From: Candidatus Poseidoniaceae archaeon | GTDB lineage: Archaea > Thermoplasmatota > Poseidoniia > Poseidoniales > Poseidoniaceae | Assembly: GCA_022451765.1 (NCBI GenBank) | Contig: JAKUNY010000007.1 | Coordinates: 1 to 19,942, forward strand | Length of the DNA: 19,942 bases | Direction: 5' to 3' | Shown here: in pieces, positions 6,530-16,800 of the stretch | Layout of the letters: every line of letters begins with the position of its first letter | Position numbering within the stretch: the stretch's first letter is position 1 | Translations under genes and position numbers: made by a program | The notes under the pieces: generated by a model | The model's input: only the letters and a program-made list of their open reading frames with translations | What the model was told of the DNA's origin: nothing | Databases searched by the model: none

Positions 6530-7687
6530 ATGCTTCAACGTGATGATATTGCAAAAATCATCGAAGAATACGATCGGATGAAACTCCGAATCGGCATGAC
6601 TGCATCACACTCCGCCCTTGACATCTGCGACGGCGGAATTGAGGAAGGGTTCCCAACGGTTGCATATTGTCAGGAAGGACGACACAAAACCTATGCAAAT
6701 TACTTCAAAACAAAGCGCTCAGGTTCTGGCCGTGTTCTTAGGGGGATGGTTGACAAAGCAATCGTCATGCCTTCGTTTAACGACGTTATGGATGAATCCA
6801 TGCAGGTCGAAATGCGAAAGCGAAACGTTGTCTACATCCCAAACCGTTCGTTTACATCCTACTCGTCAATCGAGGACGTTGAGAATAAATTCAAAGTTCC
6901 TCTCTTTGGTTCAAGAAACATGTTGCGCATGGAAGAACGGACCGAAGAACAGGACTATTATTGGATTCTCGACAAAGCAGGGCTTCCGTACCCTGAGGCG
7001 ATTGAGAGTCCTGAGGATATTGACTGTCTCGTTATTGTCAAACTTCATCACGCACAAAAGAAACTTGAACGCGGTTTCTTTACGTGTGCCTCTTATCAGG
7101 AATACAAAGAGAAGTCCGAGGTTCTTCTCAAAGACGGTATCATCGATCAAGCCTCCCTTGATGGTGCTCGTATCGAGCGTTATGTGATTGGACCGGTCTT
7201 CAATTTGAATTTCTTTTACAGCCCACTCGCTGATGAAGGTGAAAAGTTGGAGTTGCTTGGAGTTGATTGGAGGTTTGAATCCTCTTTGGATGGACATGTT
7301 CGGTTACCAGCTCCCCAACAAATGACCATGCCTGCTCATCAAAAGATACCTGAGATGACCGTCGTCGGTCACAATACAGCGACCATCCGTGAGTCATTGC
7401 TCGAGAAAGCGTTCGAACTTGGAGAGAAATTCGTCAAGGCAAGCAAGGAACATTACGACCCTGGTATCATTGGACCGTTTTGTCTGCAAACCTGCATCGA
7501 CAAGGACATGAATTACTGGATATACGATGTTGCTCCTCGACTTGGTGGTGGCACGAACGTCCACGTCAACGTTGGGCACCCGTACGGGAACGCTCTATGG
7601 CGAAAACCAATGAGCAGCGGTCGACGCATTGCGATGGAACTACGAATGGCAGCTGAACAAGATCGCCTACTTGAAGTGCTAACTTAG
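6530..7687 (+). CDS. purP: Formate-phosphoribosylaminoimidazolecarboxamide ligase (PurP family, ATP-grasp)
   Basis: PurP enzymes formylate AICAR with free formate and ATP, the archaeal folate-free step before IMP formation. The 385-residue product opens with the family signature IGMTASHSALDICDGG (21-36), followed by EGFPTVAYCQEGRHKTY, corresponding to the N-terminal PurP domain. The ATP-grasp/C-terminal domain includes VIVKLHHA (168-175), ERYVIGPVFNLNFFYSP, LLGVDWRFES, and near the end APRLGGGTNVHVN and MSSGRRIAMEL. The length is slightly above the usual roughly 360. The segment after VIVKL, normally a Gly-rich ATP loop in PurP as I recall it, here reads HHAQKKLERGFF, so a PurP-like paralogue with altered activity is possible. 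The start is chosen by the Shine-Dalgarno at 6518. The gene may share a transcript with the coiled-coil gene upstream, with no evident functional link. Confidence 0.9.
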   Translation: MLQRDDIAKIIEEYDRMKLRIGMTASHSALDICDGGIEEGFPTVAYCQEGRHKTYANYFKTKRSGSGRVLRGMVDKAIVMPSFNDVMDESMQVEMRKRNVVYIPNRSFTSYSSIEDVENKFKVPLFGSRNMLRMEERTEEQDYYWILDKAGLPYPEAIESPEDIDCLVIVKLHHAQKKLERGFFTCASYQEYKEKSEVLLKDGIIDQASLDGARIERYVIGPVFNLNFFYSPLADEGEKLELLGVDWRFESSLDGHVRLPAPQQMTMPAHQKIPEMTVVGHNTATIRESLLEKAFELGEKFVKASKEHYDPGIIGPFCLQTCIDKDMNYWIYDVAPRLGGGTNVHVNVGHPYGNALWRKPMSSGRRIAMELRMAAEQDRLLEVLT

Positions 7688-7720
7688 GCTGCTTTGCTCT
7701 TGCATAGCAAGGGGTAGTGA

Positions 7721-7758
7721 TCAAGTAAGCAAATTATGACTTGACCAAGTTTTGTTGT
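7721..7758 (+). terminator. Possible terminator after purP: hairpin plus T-rich tract
   Basis: TCAAGT (7721-7726) pairs with ACTTGA (7739-7744), followed by a T-rich stretch (GTTTTGTTGTT). An earlier hairpin lies at 7692-7712, seven pairs with one G-T and a 7-base loop. The site fits the 124-base gap before the next promoter. Archaeal termination mostly relies on the T tract, which is imperfect here. Confidence 0.35.
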
Positions 7759-7782
7759 TCATTACAGCCCGCTGGGAATGGG

Positions 7783-7788
7783 TTTAAT
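7783..7788 (+). promoter_or_regulatory. TATA-like element for the SAP-domain membrane protein
   Basis: The sequence tttaat is centred about 27 bases before the ATG at 7812. This is the spacing expected for an archaeal TATA box driving a leaderless mRNA. No Shine-Dalgarno precedes the ATG, which agrees with leaderless initiation. Confidence 0.45.
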
Positions 7789-7811
7789 TCCGACGTTCTA
7801 TCTCAGAAATC

Positions 7812-8540
7812 ATGGAGAGTAAGCCTGAGCCAGAAGTGGAAGAGGAGGTGGAAGGACAGGCAACCATGGACTGGTCAACTCTGCGCGTAGTGGATTTGAA
7901 GGAGGAGCTGAAGAAGCGTAATCTTTCAACAGAGGGTCGCAAAGCAGACCTTGTTGCGCGTCTCAACGATGCTGACGCCTCGAAGCCATCGATAATTTTG
8001 TTTACTTTCTGGATGGGTATCTTTTATGCTTCTACCTTGTTTGGTATCATTGTTTATGCGTTTGTTTTCGCTGACGCTGTGGATGATGTTAAGGCAGATT
8101 TGGACGCAAGGGACTGGACCCAGGTGAATGGGACAATCATCGCCAGCGAAGTTGACTCTTACCGCGAATCTGATGGTAACACTACCTACTGCCTACGGAT
8201 CGAGTATGCGTATGATTACGAAAATGAAACATACACTGGCGACATGATTAGTCATTCTATCCATAGTAGCTATTACGATGCGGCACGCTGTGATTCTAAT
8301 CGTCCCAACGTGGACGACTACCCTGCGGGGGAAACTGTTTCTGTTTACGTAAACCCAAATGATCCAAATCAAGCCATCCTCCTTCCTGGCTGGTCTGGGC
8401 TTGACATTGATTTGATCGATATAATTCTCTGGTATCCACTCATGATCATCATCCCCTTATTGTGGTTGAGAATACTTTTCGCCTTAACACGGGGCTACTT
8501 GAAGCAAGTGAAATCTCGTATACAACACGGAACTGACTAA
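7812..8540 (+). CDS. SAP-domain membrane protein with DUF3592-like extracytoplasmic domain
   Basis: The 242-residue product begins with an acidic stretch (residues 1-15). A SAP-type helix-extended-helix follows at about 20-52 (LRVVDLKEELKKRNLSTEGRKADLVARL in two pieces: LRVVDLKEELKKRNLS and TEGRKADLVARL). SAP motifs usually bind DNA or RNA. Membrane spans are at about 60-86 and 201-224. Between them is a DUF3592-like domain (about 100-195) with the hallmarks W..VNGTIIASEV, YCLRIEYAYDYENETYTG and YPAGETVSVYVNPNDPNQAIL. Two cysteines in this domain (127 and 150) could form a disulfide. The predicted topology is SAP domain inside, DUF3592 outside, basic tail inside. This could tether nucleic acid to the membrane, which is inference only. 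The gene is monocistronic, with a leaderless-type promoter, and convergent with the large surface-protein gene after 39 bases. Confidence 0.85.
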   Translation: MESKPEPEVEEEVEGQATMDWSTLRVVDLKEELKKRNLSTEGRKADLVARLNDADASKPSIILFTFWMGIFYASTLFGIIVYAFVFADAVDDVKADLDARDWTQVNGTIIASEVDSYRESDGNTTYCLRIEYAYDYENETYTGDMISHSIHSSYYDAARCDSNRPNVDDYPAGETVSVYVNPNDPNQAILLPGWSGLDIDLIDIILWYPLMIIIPLLWLRILFALTRGYLKQVKSRIQHGTD

Positions 8541-8579
8541 GCCACGAGGGTACATACTGAGATAGTTCCTTAGCAATAC

Positions 8580-11500
8580 CTAGTTGTTAAACTGAGGGAA
8601 GTATTGTTTCGTATACATTGATGCCTGCTCTGGTGTGTAACCTTGAGAAAGCAATCCATTGTAGTAATCCATCGCTGGGTCGGGTTGAACAACGGGCGGT
8701 GGAACAGCTGCTTGCGCATATGTCTGTGTCGGAGCAGGTTGCTGATACGGGTTGATTTGTGCAGCAGGCATTTGCATCTGTTGTTGCATCATGGGTTGTT
8801 GTGTCGGAATCTGAGCAAATTGCTTTCCTACCGTTTCCTTCTTACTGCGTGTCATCATAAACACCAATCCAGCAAGAATCAGGACGGCAACACCGTAAAC
8901 GGCAAGCATGAGTGGACTCGTGAAGAAGTTCTCTTCCTCGCTTTCAACAATTACTGGCTCAACGTAGACGTTCGCCAATGGATCGTTGATGTAATAATCC
9001 GCTCCATCCTCGACCGTCCAATCTGCGTCAGGATCGGACCAACCATCTCGGTCTGTGTCAGGACAACCGAATCGATCGTTAAACGAAAGGCCGTAGACAG
9101 CAGGACATTGGTCTCCCTCAAATCCATCGATCTCGTCACCATAACCATCAGCATCGGTATCGAACCATTGTGTTGGTTCAAGTCGGAATTCATCAGCACC
9201 GTTCACGACGGTCCAACTCAATTCAGGATCGGAGCGTCCATCACCATCGGTATCGATGCAACCAAGACGATCAACCGTTGAATTGCCTCCAATGTTTGGA
9301 CAGGCATCGGCGTCGACGCCGCTTGCATTATCACCATAACCGTCCCCATCAACATCCGACCATTGTGTGGGCTCGACAGGGAATGCGTCTTGAACATCCC
9401 ACCAGCCATCGCCATCCGAATCTGGGCAACCAAGGATGCCGTTTTGCCAACTTGTTCCCGGCTGCATAGGACAGGCGTCTTGGTCTTGCGCTCCATCTTT
9501 GAACACGCCAACCCAGTTCTCAGGTCGATCTGTCCAGGAAGCATTTCCGTAATTGTCGCCGAAACCATCCTCATCAAAATCTCCCCATTGTGTGGAATCG
9601 CTTGGGAAAGCATCAGCTCCACTGTCGACACCCCAACCTTGCGTTGGTGAAGAGTATCCATCATCATCGGCGTCAACGCATCCGTAGCGGTCGATTGACG
9701 AGGTGCCAGGTGTATCAGGACATGCGTCTTGTGGCATGCTTCCGAGGTTATCTCCATATCCATCATCATCTGAATCACTCCACACGGTTGGATCCATTGG
9801 CATATCATCAATTGAATCGGCCCATCCATCCCCATCCATGTCGGGGCATGCGTTCAGACCACCTTCGGTTGAATTTCCAAATTCAGTTGGGCAATCATCG
9901 GTCGTATCGGACCACATATCCCCATCGGAGTCAATGCATCCTTCGGTTCCAAGTGTCGATGTTCCAACGACCGTTGGGCAATCGTCAGCAGCATCTTCGA
10001 ATCCATCACCATCGTCGTCTGTGTCCTCATCGGAATCTCGACAACCATCACCATCATTGTCTGTTGTCGAGTCTGAAACCCAAGTTGGACGTGGTGGTGA
10101 ATAGCTTGTCCGCGGACAGGAATCGTCAACATCAAGGACGCCATCGTTGTCGTCGTCAGTGTCTTCAGAGGAATCATCCTTGCAACCATCGTTGTCCCAA
10201 TCTGTCGAAGAGGCTGGATCGTTGAAGTCACGAGAACTTGTCCAATTGAATTCACCGTTTCGCGGACAGTTGTCAGGGAAGCTGTCGGTTAAACCATCGT
10301 TATCATCATCTGAATCGCAAGCATCTCCTTGTGAATCACCATCGGTATTGGCTTGGTCTGAGTTTGGTACAGTAGGACAGTTATCTGGAGCGGAATCTAG
10401 GACACCGTCACCGTCTGTATCGATGAGGTTTGCTGGATCAAAGACCCAAGTAAACAGGTCACGCCCACCACTGGAGGTAATTGAGACGCCTTTGTGTGTC
10501 ATCGATCCAGAGAAGGAACCTGCTGCACCAACATAATCGCTGCCATTGACTGCCATGGCCCAAACATAATCGTATTGAGAGCCTCCGACCTTTTCGATCC
10601 AATTAACAGAACCAGTGTTGGAAAGGCCAACGACGAAACCATCGTGGTTCGAGTTTGAAATCGACTTTGGCCCTGCAGTAAATGTGGCAGTAAGATAGCC
10701 ACCAAAGACAACTGCTCCGGTTGATGTGACGACAAGCCCTTGAGGTTCATCGGTGCCACTCGTTCCTGAGACCAATGCCCAGCTGTTGGCTTGATTGGTT
10801 GCACTTTTAGCAACGAAAATATCGTTTCCACCGTAGCTTGAAGTCGCTGTCCAGCCTCCGCTTGAAATTGTTCCATCAAAAGTACCGGCCATGTAGGTAT
10901 TTCCGCCAGCATCAACATGAATTTTCAGAACAGCCGTAATTTGATTGCTTGTGCCAATGCCTGTTGTACCGAGGACTGCTCCATTCGGGTCAATTTCAAC
11001 AATGACTGCATCCAAGTTTCCATTTGCTATGTACGACGTTGTTCCCCATTGAGAAATGCCGTCTGTCATTGTTGCCAATTTTACACCGCCGCTTGGTGTT
11101 GTTGACATGTCAAACACTCGATCAGTTCCGATACCACCACCGTTGATGACCCATGAAAGTGTCCCCATGTTGCCATCAAATTTCGCAACAAAGACATCTG
11201 GACTTGTCGCATTTATGCTCATGCCACCAAAATCGGTTTCACCGCTAAACTCACCGGTTACAAACAAATCACCCATCATGTCAACAGCCAAAGCACTGGC
11301 CTCACTGAATTCACCTGTGCCGTTTACGAGCGTTGAGAAACTAGATGCCCACATCCAGTTACCCATAGGGTCAGCTCTGGCCACAAACCCTTCGTAGTGG
11401 TATCCAGCGTTGAGGTTCGAAATCATCGTGTTGGGGCCTGGTGGACCAAATGCAATTTCGCCGTAAAAGTAGCCGGAAACGAAGATTTCACCTGCCATAC

Positions 11501-11933
11501 CAATTGCAACATCGGTAAGAACGGATGTACCGCCGCTCCCCATGCTGTGATCGGCGCTAATGAATCCAGTCCAAGCTCCTTTCTCGTCCATTTTTGCAAG
11601 GTAGAACTCACCCAATCCGCCAGCGTTGAAAGGCGATGATGGTGAAAGTGTGTGCGTACCATACGTTAATGTCGAATTTGTCCATTGCGACATTCCAACA
11701 GCCCATCCGCCATTCGGAAGGGCCAGTATGTGTTCTCCATCCTCGTTTGCCTGCCCAGAGCCGGATGCAAGTATCGTGGCTGGGCTTGAACGTGCTAGTG
11801 ATTCAAGCAGGGCCGGTTCATCTTCGAGGGTTTCTTCCAATTGTTCAGGACTGTACAACTGAGAAACCGCAACGGAACAGACCAAGAGTGAGACCAAGAA
11901 AACTGCTGAAAGTGCATTCAATCGTGTGCGCAT
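8580..11933 (-). CDS. Large secreted, membrane-anchored protein: beta-propeller-like repeats plus TSP3-like calcium repeats
   Basis: This is a 1117-residue surface protein. A signal peptide (about 1-24, core [16 protein letters not shown]) is followed by repeated propeller-like units at about 52-500, with recurring phrases such as [40 protein letters not shown] and VGAAGSFSG. These resemble SBBP-type repeats. Residues 504-985 hold many thrombospondin-type-3-like, Asp-rich repeats ([24 protein letters not shown]) with paired cysteines, expected to bind calcium. One transmembrane helix (about 1007-1028, [20 protein letters not shown]) precedes RSKK and a Gln/Pro-rich cytoplasmic tail that ends in a helical motif, [19 protein letters not shown] role in adhesion or particle binding is inferred from the architecture. 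The start at ATG 11933 sits 54 bases after rpl30e on the same strand; whether it has its own promoter is unclear. Confidence 0.9.
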   Translation of the reverse strand: MRTRLNALSAVFLVSLLVCSVAVSQLYSPEQLEETLEDEPALLESLARSSPATILASGSGQANEDGEHILALPNGGWAVGMSQWTNSTLTYGTHTLSPSSPFNAGGLGEFYLAKMDEKGAWTGFISADHSMGSGGTSVLTDVAIGMAGEIFVSGYFYGEIAFGPPGPNTMISNLNAGYHYEGFVARADPMGNWMWASSFSTLVNGTGEFSEASALAVDMMGDLFVTGEFSGETDFGGMSINATSPDVFVAKFDGNMGTLSWVINGGGIGTDRVFDMSTTPSGGVKLATMTDGISQWGTTSYIANGNLDAVIVEIDPNGAVLGTTGIGTSNQITAVLKIHVDAGGNTYMAGTFDGTISSGGWTATSSYGGNDIFVAKSATNQANSWALVSGTSGTDEPQGLVVTSTGAVVFGGYLTATFTAGPKSISNSNHDGFVVGLSNTGSVNWIEKVGGSQYDYVWAMAVNGSDYVGAAGSFSGSMTHKGVSITSSGGRDLFTWVFDPANLIDTDGDGVLDSAPDNCPTVPNSDQANTDGDSQGDACDSDDDNDGLTDSFPDNCPRNGEFNWTSSRDFNDPASSTDWDNDGCKDDSSEDTDDDNDGVLDVDDSCPRTSYSPPRPTWVSDSTTDNDGDGCRDSDEDTDDDGDGFEDAADDCPTVVGTSTLGTEGCIDSDGDMWSDTTDDCPTEFGNSTEGGLNACPDMDGDGWADSIDDMPMDPTVWSDSDDDGYGDNLGSMPQDACPDTPGTSSIDRYGCVDADDDGYSSPTQGWGVDSGADAFPSDSTQWGDFDEDGFGDNYGNASWTDRPENWVGVFKDGAQDQDACPMQPGTSWQNGILGCPDSDGDGWWDVQDAFPVEPTQWSDVDGDGYGDNASGVDADACPNIGGNSTVDRLGCIDTDGDGRSDPELSWTVVNGADEFRLEPTQWFDTDADGYGDEIDGFEGDQCPAVYGLSFNDRFGCPDTDRDGWSDPDADWTVEDGADYYINDPLANVYVEPVIVESEEENFFTSPLMLAVYGVAVLILAGLVFMMTRSKKETVGKQFAQIPTQQPMMQQQMQMPAAQINPYQQPAPTQTYAQAAVPPPVVQPDPAMDYYNGLLSQGYTPEQASMYTKQYFPQFNN
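8979..10424 (-). repeat. Coding repeat tract: TSP3-like Asp-rich calcium repeats
   Basis: This part of the surface-protein gene encodes residues 504-985. An Asp-rich D-x-D-x-D-G core with a following CP recurs about every 30-60 residues. Later units add recurring W(S/F/G)D and (Y/F)GDN phrases. The DNA repeats are imperfect and codon-diverged, so this is protein-level repetition, not a CRISPR or satellite. Confidence 0.8.
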
Positions 11934-11987
11934 AGTCAGGCTATGCCCTTAACAAACATCAAGCCTTTCATTTGTCGAGCCGCTAAT

Positions 11988-12287
11988 TCAAGCAGTGTTA
12001 TCGTCAAGTTGCAACAAATCGCTGTCACCAGCATCAAGGACACAGATTGTCGAAATGCTGAATGGTTTACCACAAGCAACTCCGAGTTCACGGTTGACAA
12101 CTGGGGCTTGATGGACGGTCACCTCAGGGTGACGGGCGCGCAAATCATCGATGTAGTCACTTGGGCAATTCGCAGCGAGGAGAACGAGTCGAGCATCCCC
12201 GCGTGCACACGCATCAAGCGTTTGACGTTGTCCAAACAGTAGGCTTCCTGTTGCAATTGCAGTTTTCAGTTGTCGGCTTAGATCCAT
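11988..12287 (-). CDS. rpl30e: Large-subunit ribosomal protein L30e
   Basis: This 99-residue protein belongs to the L7Ae/L30e/S12e/Gadd45 RNA-binding family. It starts MDLSRQLKTAIATGSLLFGQ, with the typical N-terminal helix and the G...G turn (TGSLLFGQRQT). It continues with ARLVLLAANCPSDY, HQAPVVNRELGVACGKPFS and ISTICVLDAGDSD, all in the order expected for L30e. The position after rpoA2 is the classical archaeal arrangement. The ATG at 12287 is preferred over ATG 12308 because GGAGGA lies six bases upstream. The gap to the rpoA2 stop is 42 bases, so it is probably co-transcribed with the RNA polymerase genes. The usual archaeal follow-on genes (NusA-like, S12, S7) are not here; the next gene is the surface protein. 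Confidence 0.92.
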   Translation of the reverse strand: MDLSRQLKTAIATGSLLFGQRQTLDACARGDARLVLLAANCPSDYIDDLRARHPEVTVHQAPVVNRELGVACGKPFSISTICVLDAGDSDLLQLDDNTA

Positions 12288-12293
12288 TTTTCT

Positions 12294-12299
12294 TCCTCC
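12294..12299 (-). promoter_or_regulatory. Shine-Dalgarno of rpl30e
   Basis: GGAGGA on the minus strand lies six bases before the ATG at 12287. It lies between the two candidate starts and decides for the shorter one. Confidence 0.7.
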
Positions 12300-12329
12300 A
12301 TTCTCCACGTGTGTTTCTCATGGTTGGAA

Positions 12330-13898
12330 TCATTCCTCAGGGATGTAGAACAACTCAACACTTCCCGTACCAAGGGAGATTGGTTGTCCGACAATAATGT
12401 TCTCAGCGACACCGGTAAGACGATCGGTTTCACCGATGATACCCGCCTTGAGCAAGTGATTGACGGTAACTTCGAACGCAGCTCGAGCAAGAATACTGTG
12501 CTTCGTCCCTGAAACACCGTGTCGGCCGATGGCTCGTACTTCACCTTCCGAAGTCATCACGTCAGCAACCATGAGAAGGTGGCGTACGTCGACTTCAAGA
12601 CGAGCACTGAGCAGTGTTGATTCAAGTTCGTTGATGATGGCTTGTCGAGCGGCTTCAATACCGAGATAATCGAAGATTTCGATGATGTTGTTGGTGTATG
12701 TTCGTGACCGGTCAATGGTCTCAATCTCGCTCACTCGAGAGAGGTTGGATCCAATTGTCGAAAGGTAATACTCACCTTCTTTATCATCAAACTGGACGTT
12801 TGCACGCTCAATTCCTGGTACACCTTTCAATCGTAGGTCACGGATTTTTTCCTCAAGTTGGAGCAACATTGTGTACGATGGCGGGTTCTCAAGAAGATCT
12901 TCAAGATCTTCTTCGCTGGAGACACCAGGGATGATTGTAAGCACACCTGGGTTCTTTTCCTTGTCGGCTTGTACGAGCGTTCGAAGTGCTCGTTCAAGTT
13001 TGTCCTTGACTTCCATTCCGGTCATGTTCTTCTGCTTCAATTGACCTTTGTTGAGTTTGAGAACCAAACGTCGCTGTGCGACGTCGGTTTCGATGTTTGC
13101 AATGTTGAACGTCGTTGTCACTTCAAGGGCGGCAGCGAGTTTTTGTGCTTCATCACTGGAATTTTTCTTGTCGTCCTTTAATCGGATGATCATGGTCGGA
13201 GTACTGGGAACTTTTCGGGCGTCCACAATCTCGATGATACGTGGCAGACCTTGTGTAACGTTGACGGTTGCAACACCAGCGTAGTGGAAAGTACGCATCG
13301 TCATCTGTGTACCTGGTTCACCAATTGATTGAGCGGTAATGATACCCGCTGCCTCGAATGGGTCAATGCTTGCTTTGTCAAGAGCAGCATAGGCGTCAGC
13401 TACAACGGTTGATGCTTGCTTTTTGGTCAATTTCTTAATGTTTCTATCGTGGATTGCGACGGTCATGTCATGAAGAATTTTATCGCTAAATCGATTTGTG
13501 CCTAGGTCATGAACTGCCGCTTTGAGTGACTTGTAAACTGCATCATCAGCAAGTTCATCATCAAATGAACGCAATTTCTTGTCAACATGATAGGTCTCCA
13601 GATCCGCTGCGGTTTTCGTGCGTGATCGTGTGCGAGTGCCGGCACGTCGCTTGAGACGTACATTTGTGGTTGGACCTGTTGCTTCAGAACCTGCAGCTCG
13701 GTTTTTCTTGAGAGCGCCTTCAATGGTGTCTCGAATTGAGCCGGCGGTCTCAGAATCTGTTTCGCAAACTTGCGCAATATCCTGTGCTGATAGGACTTTC
13801 ACATCGTCCCACTTTCGATCGTTGGCGAGGGTATGTGCAAAGTTCTCTGCAATACCCAAATCCATGAGCTTCTTTTTGGTTGCACTCTTGACGACCAT
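12330..13898 (-). CDS. rpoA2: DNA-directed RNA polymerase subunit A''
   Basis: This is the C-terminal part of the largest subunit, split from A' as in other archaea. The conserved core starts near residue 100. It contains the trigger-loop region [20 protein letters not shown] (185-204) and [25 protein letters not shown], with the C-terminal block [20 protein letters not shown]. The 522 residues exceed the usual roughly 390-400. The excess is mostly at the N-terminus, where residues 8-65 look like a helix-hairpin-helix-like helical domain ([15 protein letters not shown], then [13 protein letters not shown]), followed by a basic linker ([16 protein letters not shown], 81-96). The start is firm: ATG 13898 overlaps the rpoA1 stop (TGATG) and has GGAGGT eight bases upstream. 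The subunit acts in the RNA polymerase core together with B and A'. Confidence 0.95.
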   Translation of the reverse strand: MVVKSATKKKLMDLGIAENFAHTLANDRKWDDVKVLSAQDIAQVCETDSETAGSIRDTIEGALKKNRAAGSEATGPTTNVRLKRRAGTRTRSRTKTAADLETYHVDKKLRSFDDELADDAVYKSLKAAVHDLGTNRFSDKILHDMTVAIHDRNIKKLTKKQASTVVADAYAALDKASIDPFEAAGIITAQSIGEPGTQMTMRTFHYAGVATVNVTQGLPRIIEIVDARKVPSTPTMIIRLKDDKKNSSDEAQKLAAALEVTTTFNIANIETDVAQRRLVLKLNKGQLKQKNMTGMEVKDKLERALRTLVQADKEKNPGVLTIIPGVSSEEDLEDLLENPPSYTMLLQLEEKIRDLRLKGVPGIERANVQFDDKEGEYYLSTIGSNLSRVSEIETIDRSRTYTNNIIEIFDYLGIEAARQAIINELESTLLSARLEVDVRHLLMVADVMTSEGEVRAIGRHGVSGTKHSILARAAFEVTVNHLLKAGIIGETDRLTGVAENIIVGQPISLGTGSVELFYIPEE

Positions 13899-16800
13899 CA
13901 GACGCCACCTCCATCGTGGAATTCTTCAACATCGTCCCATGCGCCAAGGTCTTCTTCACGTTCCTCACGCTCAATGCTTTCTCGAGTGATTTTCGAACCG
14001 CCTTCGGTTCCTAGGGCGCCGTCGATGATGACATCGATGTTGAACGCCGCTCCATGGACACCACGGCTTGGGTCAATTCCATCTTCACCGTAGGAGAACT
14101 GAATGATTCGATTTGCAGTGTTTCGCACCGAGAGCATATCATCGTTGAAGACTTTCAAGTCATCCATAGCGTTGATGAGACGGCGTTGCATGTATCCGGA
14201 CTTGGATGTTCGGACAGCCGTATCAACAAGGGATTCTCGACCTGAAACGGAGAGCATAAAGAACTCCGTAGGTTCGAGACCTCGCTTGAAGGAACCGGAG
14301 ATGAATCCACGGTCTTGTGCACCACGTCCTCCACGCTTGAAGTGAGGAAGAACACGTTCGTTGTAACCACGTTCGAGACGTTTTCCACGAACCTTCGCTT
14401 GTCCAATGGAACCAGCCATCATGTTGAGGTTGTCCATTGAACCGCGAGCACCAGAAATAGCCATGTTAACAGCAGCGTTGGTCGATCCGGATTGATTCAG
14501 TTCGTTCTTTGCAACGTCACCAGCGGCCTGCTTTCCTTCATCGAGCATGACCATGATGTTCTCCTCGAGGGTTTCACGCATTGTTCGACCCGGTCGAGGT
14601 TCGTACTTACGAGGGTCACCCTTTGCAGCTTCAAAGCGTTCCAATTCTTCTTCAACGAGCGCACGAGCAGCAGCGTTGGCTTCATGAATTGCTTCGAGAG
14701 CATCGGAGCTCAGGTCTTCATCATCGATACCTGTTGTAAACCCAAGTGAGGTACAAGCAGCAATGGATAATCGAGTAAACTCGTTCAAGAATTGCGCACC
14801 CTTTTCAGAGCCATTGCTTTGTACAATGGCATCGAGAAGGCGTCCATCTTCAGCACCAATTGCACGCTTATCGAGCGTTCCAACAACGTTTCCGTCTTTG
14901 ACGTGGACCTCGTCGCGGCTTCGGGACATGAAGTGAAGGTTGATGTTGTCAGGAACAATCAACGAAATCAAGTCTTGTCCTCGGAATGCATCGTTACCAT
15001 TTTCATCCTTGACAATCTCTGGGAGTTCACCTGTGTAGGCAATGCTTCCGAGCATTTCCAAGCCGTGGGCCTTAGATACCAAAGTGCCCGGTCGGGAAAG
15101 GAGGTATGCACCAGAAATGTGGTCGTGAATACCACCGATAACCGCACCTCCGTAGCGAGGTGTGAGGATGTGTTCTTGTACACGCATCAAAATCTTGGCT
15201 TCCGCACGGGCTTCCTCGGATTGAATGACGTGTAAGTTCATTTCATCACCGTCGAAGTCAGCGTTGTACGGAGTACATACTGCGAGGTTGAACCGGAAGG
15301 TGTGCCCTTCCATGACTCGTACTTCGTGAACCATCATTGACATACGGTGCAGTGATGGTTGTCGGGTGAAAATTGCAACATCGCCATCGATAAGGTGACG
15401 CTCGACCTGCATACCAGGCTTCGGGTTTCCACGGATGTCAACGGTTGAAAGACGATCTTCAACCGGTGTCGGCATATCGTAGTCATCCACAGGGCTGCCA
15501 CAGTGAGGACAACGGATTTCCAAATGTTCAGGGAACGGGTCCGGGTTCGGGTTGTCAGCTTGTGCAAGTTCGTGCATCCATCGGTGGTGGAGGATAGCAC
15601 GTGGATCGTCCTCAGCGAGAGGATGACCGTGCTCGTCTTCTCCGCGAAGGTTGCGAAGTGTTTCTTCGTCATCGACGACGTAGGTGGTTTCTGTCAGGTC
15701 ACTACCTTCCACTCGGTTGATGAGTGGACGTACGACCATTCCTGGAAGGAAGTTTGGCGCAGGTAGAACCGAGTCGAGGTCGTATCGCAGTGTGTGTTCG
15801 GAATCACACTCAGGGTTGTGACATCGGAAACCTGCGTTGATCAAACGACTTCGAGGGTTGATACGAACACGTCGACCGTCTCCACGAACAATGTAGTTTA
15901 CACCGGGGTGGACATCGGGACCTCGTAGAATCATCTGTCGCATCTGCTCACGATTTCGGAGTGTAACACGAATAGGTACGGTCAATTCTTTTGCAACCTT
16001 CACAGGGACGCCGACTTCGTTGACTCCAAGGTATGGGTCAGGTGAAATGACGGAACGTGCACAGAAATTGACACGCTTTCCAGAAAGGTTCGAACGGAAT
16101 CGTCCTTCTTTACCCTTCAACCGTTGAGTCAATGTCTTCAGTGTACGACCTGAACGATGACGAGCAGGGGGGACACCAGACGTCTGGTTGTCAAAGTAGG
16201 TTGTCACGTGGTATTGCAACAATTCCCACAAATCCTCGACGATCAGTTGGGGTGCACCAGAGTCGCGGTTTTCTTGGAGACGCTGGTTAATTCTCAAAAC
16301 GTCGACGAGTTTGTGAGTCAAGTCGTCCTCTGAACGGTCCCCACTATCGAGGGTAATGGATGGTCGAACGGTAATCGGTGGAACTGGGAGAACCTTAAGA
16401 ACGGTCCACTCAGGTCGGTTTTGCTTGTCCATTCCAATGAAAATCAAATGCTCATCAGGAATGCTTGCAAGCCACTCACGCACATCACGAGGGTTCATCT
16501 TGCGCTCTGTTTCCTTTCCGCCAGTTCCGACGTTCTCGGTCTTTTCCTTGAAGGTAGTTGGCTTGTCAAGTCGAATTTCTCCTTGCATCTCACCGCAGTG
16601 CATGCACGTGCGTCGGTTCTTACTGGAAGCAACCTTCTCGACTTCCTTAATGATGCTCGAGAATTCAGTGGAACCAACACCGTGTTTGGTGATGATGTCC
16701 TTAATTCGGGACCGGTAGTAATCCTGCTCGGAAAGTTCAGGATTGGACGGATGCGTCTCCTTTGCTGAGTGAAGCAGTACTTTGCTGCATGCCTTGCATG

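Noticed and set aside
7688..7811. tRNA or small RNA in the gap after purP
   Set aside because: There are two short hairpins but no cloverleaf, no T-loop consensus and no conserved small-RNA motif; terminator or spacer is more likely.
9218..10255. Long open frames on other strands/frames in the Asp-rich repeat tract
   Set aside because: Repetitive GAT/GAC codons keep alternative frames open; the products are low-complexity shadows.
8979..10424. Possible CRISPR-like or tandem DNA repeat
   Set aside because: The repeats are imperfect, unevenly spaced and in frame with a TSP3-like protein; there are no constant repeat units or spacers.
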